A stretch of DNA of 64,000 nt, from NCBI GenBank assembly GCA_037367405.1, contig JAZKJV010000679.1, forward strand, positions 124,001 to 188,000, given 5' to 3'. Below are positions 1 to 11,814 of the stretch, piece after piece; the first letter of the stretch is position 1, and each line of letters opens with the position of its first letter. Origin of the DNA: Ottelia alismoides (Eukaryota; Streptophyta; Magnoliopsida; Alismatales; Hydrocharitaceae). Position numbers and translations under genes: made by a program. Under the pieces are notes generated by a model that did no database searches, was not told the DNA's origin, and worked only from the letters and a program-made list of their open reading frames with translations.

Positions 1-399
1 GCCCATCAAGGATCACTACAGTTGTAAAAATGCAAATGGACAACCATAAGACATGATCCACATCCTCACATCCAATGACATAAAATTGGCAAGTCAAATC
101 AACTTTGGTAACCTGACTTCTGGACATCTTAGTGGCCAACCTTTCCCCTCAATGTCGCATCATATCCTAAACTTGAAAAGAGCATTCACCCCTAAATAAT
201 GGCAGTATATGCCTCTTGCAGAAGTGTGTAAAAAACAGCATCAGACAAGGAAACACCAGACCAATCCTACCTGCCATGCTCATCCGGATTGCAATCGTCT
301 AACTGCAAGTAGCTATTTATGATGAGGCAAATAGAGTTGGACTAAGCAATACAGTGGGAACCATACACTCCCCCTGTAGCAAAACATGGTAAAGTTGTT

Positions 400-3300
400 T
401 TTAAGGGAAAAAGGCATTAACCATATAGATGTGTGTGCAAAAAAATGCCATTAATCACAAATTTTAAAAGTAAAAGGCTAGATTAACCCAACATTTTTTA
501 CAAGGACCAATCTTCAGCTAATGCCCTTCCAAGTGCGACAACATTTTCACAATAAAACAGCTCATACGAAATATCGCCACATTCATAGCCAACCACAGCG
601 CCCATACAATAGCAATTAAACTAGAACTATCTTTTTTTCTGAACCCCTCTCCAATTAGAGCCAATGCTCTCCCAAAAAGTCTCACAGCACTCCATCACAA
701 CCCGCGTGAGAACCCCATACAGACCTCCATGTAGCTGTCACACGAGAAGAAAACGTCATCCGAATCCTCCACATTAAAGAACACCGAGCACATGCAGCAC
801 TTGAATTTCGGAAAAAGATGAGCAATCCTAGCCCCAGTTGTAACGCGACCACACCTCATTATCCAGAGAAGGCTTTAACACGTAATGGGATCTTCCACTT
901 CCAAATTCTTCGACAATCTTCAATGCATCCGCCAGGATCAAAGGGCATCGCTCGCCCTATAAGCCTTACAAACCGGAAAACACCGGTCATACCAACTCCA
1001 GCAATCAAGACCCTCAACGGGCCTTCCAGATCCTCCATGGCGGACAACATCTCCAACAAGTCACGAAACTGAAAGATTAGAATGACAAGAAGGGAGAAAG
1101 GATGTATTGTCCCAAATATATGCAACGGTAATGTTTAAATCTGTAGCTAATGTCCTCAAATGGGAAAATCTTGCAGCAAAACCCCCCTTCTCCGGCCAGT
1201 CATCGCGCCAAAAACATAAACATATCCCATGATTCCATCACAGACAATGGGCCTCAGGAATGGTTTCACATCTTGCATCACCAACAAAGTCTATGCCAAA
1301 AAGGAGAGGGAGCGACACCCGGCTGACCTTGAATCGACAAAGCCATAGACACCCCGTAAACTTTGTGTACCAAAGCACAAACCAAACTTCTACGGTCGAC
1401 CCATATACAAGCGATTCACTTGGACAACAATGCCTTGTTCAACTCCTCCAGACTACGGACACCTAGTCTCTCATACTCCTTAGGTCTCAAGACCATCTTT
1501 CAATTAACCAAAGCCAATCCCTTGGAATAACTCAAAGATGCCCAGAAAAAATGCCTCGTAATGGTTTCCAAGCGCTTCATACATGTTGGAAGCATCCTAT
1601 CCGACATAAAAAATGAGGATTAACAATAGGGCCGATGGTAAAAGCACCAATCTGCCACCTCTCGATAAGCAAGTCACATTCCAGTTAGCAGGCTTCTTCT
1701 CCAACTGTTCATTCAAGGGGAACCAATCGACCTCAACCAACCTTCGATCAAGGGAAGGACAAGGAACCCTAAAGGAAGCGCAACCTCGACGATCTCAACC
1801 AACTCGCACACATAGCAATCCCATCCTTGCACAAGACAAAAGCCGTGAATTCAGACTTGGCTTTGTTCAACCTTAAACCAAAGACCAAGTCAAAGAGGAC
1901 ATGAAGCACCGATAAACCCATGCAACTCTCTGAACCACATTCCGCGGGAAGAATAATATCAACTGCGTACTCGAGGATGGGAACAGATAGCTCCTGCCTT
2001 GAGTAGCCACACCAGAAGCCATCTGATACCATATGGTCAACCATGATCGTCATAGCATCGACCACTAAAACAAACAGCAGTAGGGCGAGAGGGCACCTTT
2101 GATGAACTCCACGTTGAGGCTACAAGTAGCCCCCTTTGAATTGACCATTGACAAGAACAACACAAAAAGGTAGTAGTAACACATCTTTTAATCCAACCAA
2201 TCCAAGCATAGGGGATCCTCTCCGATGTATCGATGCCCACAAGAAGTGCCAATGCACACAATCATAGGTTTCCAAATTTTCTCTCCATTCTACCTCCCGA
2301 TTTCTATTTTCTTCCTCAATATTGATCTAAATAGTGCCCACTTTAACTAGCTCTTCTGCATCCTAAAATCCTCTAACGTGTCGAGCCTGAGTAGCTCCTC
2401 CCGAGCACACTTTCTTAGTTGCATATGATTCTCCTTACACTACTTTTTGAATACAATCAAACGCTTCATTGCCAAACATTGTGTAGCAAATCCCTCCACT
2501 GCTAAGCTCGTTCGGAAAGAAAAAGCAGATCCCTAAATACCCCCTCTAGCTACCAAGATGCTCAAACCAGAAATAGGAAAAAATCCCCTCGAATTCCATG
2601 TGTCCAAACACAGTGTTGTATGTTCCGACCGAAAATGAGGCAAAGAGGTAATGTTGGCCAACTGAAACATCTCCAAAGCCTCAACTAACAAAAGGAAACA
2701 GTCACTACGATATATGAAAGTTCCATTTCTCCACGTGTATCTACTATTAGTATCATTCGTACCGTAACTTCTAAGGCAAGATCCGCCACCACCTCAGCAA
2801 AGTGCATAGAATCGGAGCATAGGTGCCATGCTCCTTAAGCATGTCATCCATATAAAGTGTGCTATTGAAATCTCCGCCAATGACCCAAGCAGTCATTACG
2901 AATTTCGCCCGCAACTCCCTCATCTCTGTCTACAGAATAAATTCTGAGAAGATTCGAACGTGTCATACACAGAAGTCACCACAAGTCTTGAAGTATCACC
3001 ACCTCTGTTTTCCAGGATGACTATGACTATACGCAACATTACAAGTTCCTCCACGAAATTAAATAGGTCATCACTCCAAGCCGCAATAGCCATCCCCCTC
3101 GCAAGGCCTTAAATGTCAGTTTCGGTCACTATTTCGGTGACCGACGGAAACGAAATTTCGGTGAATTTCGATCGAAATTCGATCGAATTATGATCATTTC
3201 AGTCATTTTTGTACTAGGGCACTTCATATTTTGGTCATTTTGACCATTTCGATCGAATTTCGGTACCTGTCGAAACTAAAATTCGACCGAAATTCGGCTG

Positions 3301-3440
3301 AATTTTGTCGAAATTTGAGGCCATGCCCCCTTGAGGCTACTATCCGCCTATAAGCATCTAACCTCCTTATAAGGACCGAGTTAAAACTCTACGGCACCGA
3401 CTCCCATGAGTCCACCTTTATCTCCAACATACATATGTCC
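400..3440 (-). mobile_element. Decayed LINE (non-LTR retrotransposon)
   Basis: Reading the minus strand gives, in order, an endonuclease stretch with WVIGGDFN near 2820-2900 (the GDFN motif of the EEP endonuclease), reverse transcriptase pieces near 2037-2261 (WIGWIKRCVTTTFL) and 1850-2060 (LEYAVDIILPA, a decayed form of the Y/FADD catalytic box), and a C-terminal zf-RVT-like tail near 560-790 (AIVWALWLAMNVAIF). Frames are broken throughout, so it is a dead copy. Its 3' end near 420-480 resembles the 3' end of the LINE at 11815-15787, so the two are probably one family. A small hAT element is inserted at 3102-3325. Outer limits are approximate; I found no target duplication. Confidence 0.75.
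3102..3325 (+). mobile_element. Non-autonomous hAT-type MITE, TTTCGGTC family, copy 1
   Basis: This 224-bp element starts CAAGGCCTTAAATGTC and ends GAAATTTGAGGCCATG. The reverse complement of the end, CATGGCCTCAAATTTC, matches the start as an imperfect terminal inverted repeat. It is flanked by CCCCCTCG (3094-3101) and CCCCCTTG (3326-3333), an 8-bp duplication with one mismatch, as expected for hAT. The interior is almost wholly TTTCGGTC, GAAATTTCG and CGATCGAA words. It has no coding capacity. Related copies are at 11057-11138, 24857-25072 and 36448-36652. Confidence 0.8.
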
Positions 3441-5130
3441 ACATTCCAGTCACACAGTAAAGTTCTTGGAAAAAATTTGTGACCTCTTTATAAGAAAAAC
3501 CCAGAACTCAAAGTAGAAGAAGAAAGCATAAAAGTTATCAAGAATGGTGATATGTCATACATTTAAGACGAGCAGGCGAATTTAACCAATAAAGAAATAG
3601 CGGATGGCAATCCCAACAACTTCAAAATATGGTTATGAATCCCAAACCATGGCCTTAATGAACATGCCCCGATGCGTCGAGGCGTAAGTCTAGAGGTGGT
3701 TGCCTCAAACATATAGCCTTAGTCTGGATATCCGAGGGGCAAGCCTCACAAACCCATGACGGTACTGAGACACTCAAGGCATTGTCGCACTGCCTAGTTT
3801 GTTGTGCATTTTTCGGTAAATAAATAATAAAATATATAAAGTTATACTTGTACAATAATATTAAAGTTATAAATCATATATTAGTAACAAATATACAAGT
3901 AACAATCACAATATCTATAATGTTATTGCCAAATCTCCGGTAACAAAGCTCGTATACTGAACGGAACCTATATGTACACCTATATGTTAGTCGCACTTTC
4001 TCTCATTATCATATATATATATATATATATATATTAGTCACAAGACTCAAAAACTATATTGTAGTATCATCATATGTTATCCCGAAATATATTATTTCAC
4101 GATTACATATATTACAATCATCGTGGCATCAAAGAAATCATGCAAGTGTAGTGATTGTTTATAAGTAGTATAAACAACTCGTGTATCAAGAAATGAAATT
4201 CAATTGCTTGTGTCACTACAAAGAGTATGGTATATGTTCAAGAGATTGTATAATCTTGTAAGAATATTAGGATTTCACATGTTTACAGTATTAAATATTT
4301 TATCACAAAATCAAACTAGCATAAATGGTTAATATGGTATATTGTGTTCATCTATTCAAATTGGAAATATGCAAGTTTAGGATTTATGATAATATATTCC
4401 GTGAGTATTTGAAGTTTAGGATTTTATAACAATATAATTATGTTTAATAATAGTTTTTACTGGATTCTCTCCATAAAATGAGGCATACGCTTCGACTGCC
4501 TCAAGTCTTATGCCTCGCCTCAATAATGGAAAATCACCTCGATCCCCCTCAAGTTTTTTCAAACCGTGGTCACACCGTACTCTGGAAACTTGGTGCATTG
4601 AGTCTAAAAGCCACCTTCCTCGTAACCGAATATATATCAGTACGATATTTGGTAGGGATCTTCCCTTTTTTTGAAAACATCAACTACAAGAAACAAATTG
4701 ACATAATCTTGTGAAAACAATTTTACAAATTAATTTTTCTCAAATTCTTTCACAAAAACCTTCGTCTGAATTACCTTTCATCCATATAACCTATTTAACG
4801 AGAACAATTTCTTGTGGGGGAGATAAGACACATTTTTTTGTTGGAAAAAGGAAGAGGCGTCAAGGAAATGTTCACCCAGAGCTAAGACAGATATTGACTT
4901 CAGAAATGTCTTTAAAGTTAAATAATGCATGTTGCACATGAAAATTCCTTTATTTCCACATCATTGTTCTTTCAGTGAAATCATTATATAGCAACAATTC
5001 CTTGTTTGCTTCTCTGGGAGCAAAATAATGCAGCTAAAAGACATGCCCTTGTAATGATCTGTCACTTGTGTTTGTAGAAAAAGACGAACGGAACTTATTG
5101 GAATGGTAGAAAAGAAAATTCAAATAGTTC
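3326..5130. other. AT-rich stretch without recognised gene
   Basis: No convincing coding region is seen. An (AT)n microsatellite lies at 4011-4035. GAGGC and GCCTC words recur at 3660-3790 and again, inverted, at 4475-4520; these could be the two ends of another word-rich hAT-like element of about 1 kb, but I could not find a target duplication. Confidence 0.4.
4011..4035. repeat. (AT)n microsatellite
   Basis: An uninterrupted run of alternating A and T, about 12 units long. Confidence 0.9.
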
Positions 5131-5134
5131 TCAC

Positions 5135-5210
5135 CGTTATTTAGATCAAGAATTGGTTCAGGGTACGACAAAGTACCATCAACATCCACTTCCAGACGTG
5201 TGGCACCATA
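5135..5210 (-). other. Candidate exon of an unidentified split gene
   Basis: On the minus strand a pyrimidine-rich tract ending TTTTTGAAG leads into an open 76-bp segment that ends AACG and is followed by GTGAGA. It encodes YGATRLEVDVDGTLSYPEPI and a few further residues (ILDLNN). Splice sites and protein-like composition support an exon. I do not recognise the protein, and no complete gene model could be joined to it. Confidence 0.3.
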
Positions 5211-5943
5211 CTTCAAAAATACAGGAAAAACATTAAAAGAAATGACAAGGAAATGCATGGAAGAGAATATATTGAATTTCCAACAAATAACAATCCTCGA
5301 TCAATCATGTTAACAATATATGTTGGGCAAATAACAAAAATATAGCCAATGCTTTATGAAAGGCTGCTGTGTTTGCATAATAATACGTAAAAGTTGTCAA
5401 TAATGCCCAACAGTAGAAATTGCTATGCTTAAAAATATTAGCGCCAATTAAGATAATAACAAGATGTAGCTAATATTAATAAATTGGACGAAGGTGCATA
5501 CATTTCTCTCACCCTTCTACTCCTTCAGTGATCCACATTCATTCTGATGTGGAAGAACATCTGGTTATGGAAGTGGGAACTGGGAAGATGATTCAGCATG
5601 AACCATTTAGCACCATGTTCCACAAATTGCATCTTGGAGGATTTTCCGGAAGGAATAGATAAAATAAATAGTTAATTAATACAAATACCTTAATGTTTTG
5701 CAGTTATAACAGTTGTCTTTCCAGCCCCAGTGAGTAGGGGCAATCATTCTTATAAAGCGAAGAATTGATGAGATCATTTTAGATGCTATACCATCACGAA
5801 GGAAAACACAGAGATAAAGTTACAAGTAAGCGATGATAAGTACAACAAACAGATAAAGTTGCATGCCTATGGTATTAAGTAATCACAAGCCAATATGTCT
5901 AGTGCATTGAGAGGAAAAAATAATGTGTAGAATAAAAACAAAC

Positions 5944-5994
5944 CTGTTGAAGGGCATTAATGGCTCTTTCATTTGCAGTTCTGTACTTCTCCAA
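5944..5994 (-). other. Candidate 17-codon exon of an unidentified gene
   Basis: The minus strand reads TTTTATCTGCAG, then LEKYRTANERAINALQQ, then GTTTGT. Acceptor and donor are both canonical and the segment is exactly 51 nt (phase 0). The peptide looks helical or coiled-coil. It may belong to the same gene as the candidate exon at 5135-5210; a P-loop-like LTGAGKTT reading near 5720-5745 lies between them but is followed shortly by a stop. The product is unknown. Confidence 0.3.
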
Positions 5995-6863
5995 CTGCAG
6001 ATAAAATGATGAGATGTTATCTATTCAGCGTCATGCAAAAAACTTTTTAAAAACAAAGTTAAACCTCAACGCAAGTCCTTACGAAAACACACAAGGGCTA
6101 CAAAGTAACACCATCCAAAAGTCATTGATTAAAAAAAACGAAAGCTCGCCAATTGGTCAATGATTCTAAGCAAGCACATGCATATGAAAGCGGTTTTGAA
6201 ATAGTTTGAGAAGGCCACAACACCAAAAAAGTGCTCCGTTATTTTTCATGTAGAATTAACTATATAGATGGCCATTTACAAATCTACCGAGTTTCAAATA
6301 AGAAGAAACGGTGCAACAAGTGAAAATTAACCATCTTAGTTACTTTTGAATAAACATGTACATGCTGCATAAAAAGAGAGCTCACACATCGTCTCTTGGT
6401 TCTATTTAAGATCACTACTAAAAAATTAGAGGGGGAAAAGGCAGTCTAGTGCATAAGCTTCCATAATGTAATGTCAAGGGAACGATTGGGCCACTTTTAA
6501 CCTATGTTGAGGCCTTTGCATTTTTTGGATACATATGTTTTAAAAGGATCTAACGTCTGAAAATGCCTCCTAACAACCCCAAAAAACAGGTGCTGCCAAG
6601 ATTCTGATTTTAGGTCGATGACAGAAAGAAGCTGATCGACCTCAACAAGAAAACCTCTAAACCAATTATTTTCAAGGGAATCTAACCCTTGTATGTGAAA
6701 CATTAGTCTTTTCAAGCTTCAGAAAATCAAAGTATCACAAATTTCAGCGTGACAAGATGAAAAAGAGCACTTCTGATGTCGCCATAAGAAATCATAACCA
6801 TTGTAATCGACTCGCCGCCAGAAAATGGAAAAAGCCATAATCACTACAATCAACTCACCGCCA

Positions 6864-9211
6864 TCATTGTATTGTGGCGTTTTATCGTGACTTTTGGGAG
6901 GTGGTGGCCCATGATGTTTTGGAGGTTGTGTCCGAGTTCTGCAATGGGAATTCTGGTTTTGATCGGATTAATAGGGCCATCATTGTATTGATCCCTAAAT
7001 CCACGGCGGCACAGCGTATCGAGGACTTCCTTCCTATTTCGATCTCTAACGGCATTTATCTTATCGTTGCTAAGGTCTTAGCCCGTCGGCTTGCTCGTGT
7101 CCTGGACTCAATTGTTTCTCCCACCCAGGCTGCTTTCATTCGGGGCAGGCAGATATCGGACTGCATTGCGGTGGCATCTGAGTTGGTCGCCGATTGGAAG
7201 AATTATGGTAAGAAGGGGGTGCTATGGAAGATCGATTTTGCCAAGGCATATGACTGCCTGGAGTGGCGCTTCGTGTGGTCGGTTTTGCGTAGGCGCGGGA
7301 TCCCCGAGGTATGGATTTCGTGGATGCGGCGGTGTGTGACCACCGTATCCCTCTCCGTTTTGGTAAATGGTCGGCCGGTTGGGGGCTTCTTTCAGCAGAG
7401 AAGGGGGTGCGCCAAGGGTGTCCCCTCGCTCCCTTTCTCTTTGTTGTGGCTTCGGACGTCTTGGCGCGTATGGTGGACCGTGTGATCGAGGCCGGGCTTT
7501 CGAATGGTTATTCTAAGGGTGCCCTGCGCGTGCCCTTGATCCAATTTGCGGATGATACCATTTGCTTCATCGAGGGAGGCCCTTCCGAGGCCTCTGGTAT
7601 GGCGGTGACTCTTGAACTGTTTAGCGAATTATCGGGGCCGTTTATGAATGGCAGCAAGTCCAAGGTGATACCCTTTGGGATGTCGCAGGCGAAGGCGATG
7701 GAGTGCGGTCGGATTTTGGGGACTACTCCGTGTGAGCTTCCAATTGACTACCTTGGATTGCCGCTGGTGGTGGGAAGGGTCAGGCTTCGGGACTGACGCC
7801 TGGTTGTCGAGAGAGTGGAAATGCGCCTTGCTGGCTGACGTGCGGCTTTGCTTTCAAGAGGGGGTTGGCTTATTCTTATCAAGGCAGTGCTTTCTTCGAT
7901 CCCGGTATTCTTTCTTTCTAATCGTCGCATGCCGACAGAGATTCGCTTGCGTATGGAGCGTTGTATGCGACGTTTCCTGTGGGGGAGGAAGGGGGAGGGG
8001 GAAGGGGGCTGCATCTTGTGGAGTGGGATGAGGTTACTAGGGGCAAGCGGGAAGGTGGCCTGGGTGTGAGGAGGCTGGAGGTTGTCAATGATGCTCTTCT
8101 TCTCAAATGGGTGAGCAGAATTTAGGGTCAGGGTGACAACTTTTTAATTTCCGTTTTGAGGGAGTTTCTTGGGGAAGGAAGGTTGGGGCTGGTGCGGGGG
8201 GCGTGGTCGGTGTCCATACTCCGTTTTGGCGTAGTGTGCTGGATGTCTTTGCTAGGAATGTATCGCTCTTTCGGCCGGTGCTGGGGAAGGGGGACTCCTT
8301 TAAATTTTGGGTTGACGATAGGACGGGAAGGGGAGCCTTGAATGAGCGTTTCCCCCGTTTGTTTGCACTGGCGGCCGACAAAGATGCTTCGGTTGCCTCC
8401 TACTAGGTGGATGGTTGCTGGTGTCCGCGTTTCCTGGCAAATTTCTCGGACCAGCGGCTTGATGATTTTATTTCACTTATGGATGCCATCTGTCACGCTG
8501 ATCGGCCTAGTGATGGTCAGGATCACTGGGCTTGGAAGGACGGCACCTTCTCCACGAAGAAAGCTTATCGGGCTTTGGCTCCGCCAACAACGGATGGGGA
8601 TGATCTCCTGGTGCACGATTCTAGCTTTTCTGGAGCCTGAGGCTTCCTGAGCGCATTGGTTTCTTCCTTTGCCTTCTACGCAGAAAGAGGTTGTTGACGC
8701 GTGATTGTTGCGCTAGATTCATGGCTAATGTTGCCAATTCTTGTGTGCTTTGTGATTCGGTTGTGGAAACCATTGATCACTTATTCTTTGGCTACCCCGT
8801 GGTCCGAGGGATTTGGGAGGATCTGGATTGGGTGAGATCGGATGACCTGTCGGCTTTCTGCGACGCGTTGGTACTTAACAAGAACAGGGTTAGGAGGGAC
8901 ATCTTGATCCCAATTACAAGGCTGTGGTCCATATGGTTGGGAAGGAATGAGGCGCTTTTCTCAGACCAACGCTTTTACAGGGATAACGTTCTTCTTCGTT
9001 GTTTGCGTCTTGTGGATGACTGGAGTGTGGTGTAGGCCGCAGTTTGCTTTTGCTTGTGGTGGGGGTGGTGGTATATTTTTGTATATTCGCTATTACTATC
9101 TTGTTCTGTCTTGTACGTTTTTTACTTCTTTTTTCTTCTTCTTCACTTTAACTTTTTAATATATTGGGGCAAACACCGTTGAGTGTCTCCCGCTTTTTTA
9201 AGCCTAAAAAA
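6864..9211 (+). mobile_element. 5'-truncated LINE with target-site duplication
   Basis: The 2348-bp insertion is flanked by a 12-bp direct repeat, AACTCACCGCCA, at 6852-6863 and 9212-9223, and ends in an A-run after AGCC. It begins inside the reverse transcriptase, so the endonuclease half is missing, which is the usual outcome of incomplete target-primed reverse transcription. Motifs follow the LINE order: RT 6874-7795, zf-RVT-like region about 8690-8820, and a C-terminal SIWLGRNEALFSDQRFY near 8925-8985. The 3' tail ends in a GTGTCTCCC-containing segment like that of the small LINE at 18857-19203. Confidence 0.9.
6874..7795 (+). pseudogene. LINE reverse transcriptase, frameshifted
   Basis: The first frame (6874 to about 7400) reads IIVLIPKSTAAQRIEDFLPI, KVLARRLARVL, QAAFIRGRQI, DFAKAYDCLEW and WISWMRRCVTT, the standard early RT blocks of plant LINEs, with DFAKAYD holding the first catalytic aspartate. 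After a frameshift near 7400 the protein continues in another frame (7311-7796) with KGVRQGCPLAPFLFV and the catalytic box QFADDT, then LPIDYLGLPL, and stops at 7794. Further frameshifts follow to 9035. All catalytic residues visible are intact, so the copy is fairly young, but it cannot encode a functional protein. Confidence 0.85.
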
Positions 9212-9529
9212 AACTCACCGCCAGAAAATGTTTTCAATTATTGTGTCACTGTGTATGGTAAGAAAAACTGTTTATAAGGAATATATGGGATAAGGAAATG
9301 TTAGTCGGAAAATTTCATCACATGCATAGAGATATACAAGAAAAGAGCTGATTCTTCTTCTCTTTGTTCTATATATTATCATTGCCCTTCTATTTTGGAA
9401 AAAAGGCTGTCTGATGCATAAACTTCCATCATTTGCTGCCAAGGGAAGAATCATCAGGTTATGCCAGGACACTTCATGTTTGTGCACGAGCTTTTTCATA
9501 CCTAAAATGCAAGCCCTTCTTTTTTAAAA

Positions 9530-10170
9530 TGAAAGAGAGTATAGGACCCCCATGTTGGGTGCTCGACCAAAATCTCCATTTATTAATGGCAACTATTTAC
9601 AGGAATATACAAAGATAGTGTGCATATGACAATACATTCTCCACAGAGTATTTCTCTTCTAAAGATTAGTGCATTCCTAACTAAACAAATTGCCCAACAA
9701 ACTGCGAAAACCTTAGTACGCTTCACTCATGTTCCAAATCCTTCCAGTATAGGTAATGTCTAGAAATGTCCAGCCAATCCAGCTCAGGCTCGAGCTAAAT
9801 TTCTACGATACATTGCAGTTTAAAAAAAGATGCTCTATGTTCTATGTTTCATTGGTGCAAATCGAAAAGATGTAGGTGAATCTCGCACAAATCTTGCCCT
9901 CATGGCTCTCATCACTAGCCTTCTCCTTCGGAATAACCACATAAAGAACTTCATTTTTAGGGGCGCATATACTTTCCATATAAATTTGCAATCTTTGGCC
10001 AAACTGTGTTCGTCTACATAGCTTGAGAAAGTAGCAGTTTGTATGATTTCTTACAGAGAATTCAAAATCTCATCTAGAGTGTCCAAGACCCCCCCGCCAA
10101 GGCTCTTACAGAAGCTCTTCTGTTATTTTCAAAACTCCAGAACTCACTCGTCGCAGTGATTCGAGGTGAA
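9530..10170 (-). mobile_element. LINE 3' fragment (zf-RVT region)
   Basis: The minus strand of 9730-9960 reads CTNET, NIEHLFLNC, SLSWIGW and DITYTGRIWN in broken frames, matching the C-terminal zinc-ribbon-like zf-RVT part of plant LINEs, where Cys-x-x-Cys is followed by EHLFxxC. No endonuclease or RT core is seen, so it is a truncated, decayed copy. Its limits are approximate. Confidence 0.5.
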
Positions 10171-10787
10171 GATAGGCAACCACATGTCGCCTTGGTCACT
10201 CAATGGGGACCAACAACATATAATGGTTGCCTCGCTGTATATCATCGGTGCAAAAAAGCCTCAGAAAACTATCTTTTAAGGATTTAATTACAATTCAAAC
10301 ATCTAACCAAAATTAGCTAACCAATATTAAAAAGATTTACCAACTCCTGATGATAGATGCAATTGACACAAAAACTCTTGAGCAAACTGCATCGATACCT
10401 TTCCAACAATTTGGCGGCATAAGGGTGTTTTCCATCAATCTACGAACCGCATCATCCCCAACCCCAATACTCACCACCCATTTTTCCAGAAGATACTTGA
10501 TCAAAAGTTGTAATAAAAACACATAAACCTCCCTTTTCGACCAGCTTTGTAATCGAGTCACACATCCCTAGAGACTTTTTTTAAACAAAAAAATTGTTTT
10601 TTTGTGAGAATTGAACCAATGAGCTTTTGCATTACCCTATACCACTTAATAACAAACTCAACCACAAGCACTTCTCGCATCACAAAAGACATACCCTTAC
10701 TTCATATCCAAAGGTAGTCCAGAAAAACTTTGCATCGCTCACTCTAATCTTTTTTGAACTTTTTGACGTGGTTAGAACAACGAAAAA

Positions 10788-10990
10788 TGTAACACCCCAA
10801 ACCCAAACATAGTGCCATACCTAAAACTCACGAAGTGTGGGTGTGGTTTATAAGTGGTGGGGACTACTACTTGACAACTTGGGCTTAAGCATTTTGTGTG
10901 GTTGTCAAGGATCCAATTGGGTCTGAACCCAAGTTATCAGGGTCAGTTTTCATCGATAACGGACCGGGGACCTACGCCCAGGACGTTACA
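10788..10990 (+). repeat. TRIM 5' LTR
   Basis: Begins TGTAACACCCCAAACCC and ends GGACGTTACA. It matches 11283-11467 along its length apart from small gaps. Confidence 0.85.
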
Positions 10991-11056
10991 AATGGTATCA
11001 GAGCCATGTTCCCTCTGATAGTGGAAAGTGGACCGGGGACCTAAGTCCGGGACGTT

Positions 11057-11138
11057 CATTTCGGTCGAGTTTCGATTTCAACTGGATATCGATATTCGAC
11101 AGAAAATCGACCGAATTTCGCTGAAATTTGAGGCCATG
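11057..11138 (+). mobile_element. TTTCGGTC-family hAT fragment inside the TRIM
   Basis: The sequence corresponds to the right-hand 80 bp of the family (CATTTCGGTC ... GAAATTTGAGGCCATG), including the right terminal repeat. The left part is absent. It lies between the TRIM primer-binding site and its second LTR. Confidence 0.75.
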
Positions 11139-11282
11139 GAAAGGGCTACCCGAGAGGAGGAGCTGGTCCTACAAAGAGGTTGGAGGAAATGGCTATCCGG
11201 AGTGTGCAGCCACCACTGTCACTGGGAATAAGTGAATGGACAATGTCGCAACGAGGACGTTGCGAATATAAGTGGGGGAGGT

Positions 11283-11467
11283 TGTAACACCCCAACCCCA
11301 AACATAGTGCCATACCTAAAACTTACGAAGTGTGGTGGTGTATAAGTGGTGGGGACTACTACTTGACAACTTGGGCTTAAGCATTTTGGGTGGTTGTCAA
11401 GGATCCTAAGTTATTAGGGTCGGTTTTCCTCGATAACGGACCGGAAACCTAAGCCCGGGACATTACA
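11283..11467 (+). repeat. TRIM 3' LTR
   Basis: Begins TGTAACACCCCAACCCC and ends GGACATTACA. It is slightly shorter than the 5' LTR because of small internal deletions. Confidence 0.85.
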
Positions 11468-11814
11468 GAAAAGATAGAAAACAGGTATTGTTGACAACAC
11501 AACCTTAAGTAATACCAAATAACCCCATATTGATAAATATCTATCTTTCTACCATGCCAGTATGTGTTCCTTGATGAAATCTAATGGGGTGGACATCTTC
11601 AAAGTGTTTCCCCCTTTTTCGGCTCAAAAAATTAAATCTAGTCTTCAGCCCAAAGCCTCGCTGGGATCGAGGAAATCCCCAAGTAAAGTATCAGTATTAT
11701 GTGTGTCATGGAATTTCAATGCATTTCGCCATCTCATCCTTAGATAATCCTACAGTTATAAATGAAAACATAGCATTATAAATGCATAGGGTCGAAAAAA
11801 CACCAAAATCTATG

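Larger units (their letters stand above)
10788..11467 (+). mobile_element. TRIM-type miniature LTR retrotransposon
   Basis: Two direct repeats, 10788-10990 and 11283-11467, start TGTAACACCCC and end TTACA, forming LTRs of about 185-203 bp with TG...CA ends. Two bases after the first LTR comes TGGTATCAGAGC (10993-11004), the primer-binding site for initiator tRNA-Met. A purine run AAGTGGGGGAGG precedes the second LTR, as a polypurine tract should. The interior is only about 290 bp and carries no gag or pol, so it would depend on another element. An A-rich GAAAA flank on both sides may be the 5-bp target duplication but is low complexity. The interior contains a fragment of the TTTCGGTC hAT family (11057-11138). 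Confidence 0.85.

Noticed and set aside
5715..5760. P-loop-like reading LTGAGKTT on the minus strand.
   Set aside because: The frame has stops a few codons on either side and the splice sites are unclear. A short GxxxxGKT match alone is not evidence of an ATPase.
10337..10561. Possible exon on the minus strand (VGDDAVRRLMENTLMPPNCW).
   Set aside because: A donor-like GTAAAT follows, but no convincing acceptor precedes it, and two frames compete over the same stretch. It lies next to LINE remnants, so I left it out.
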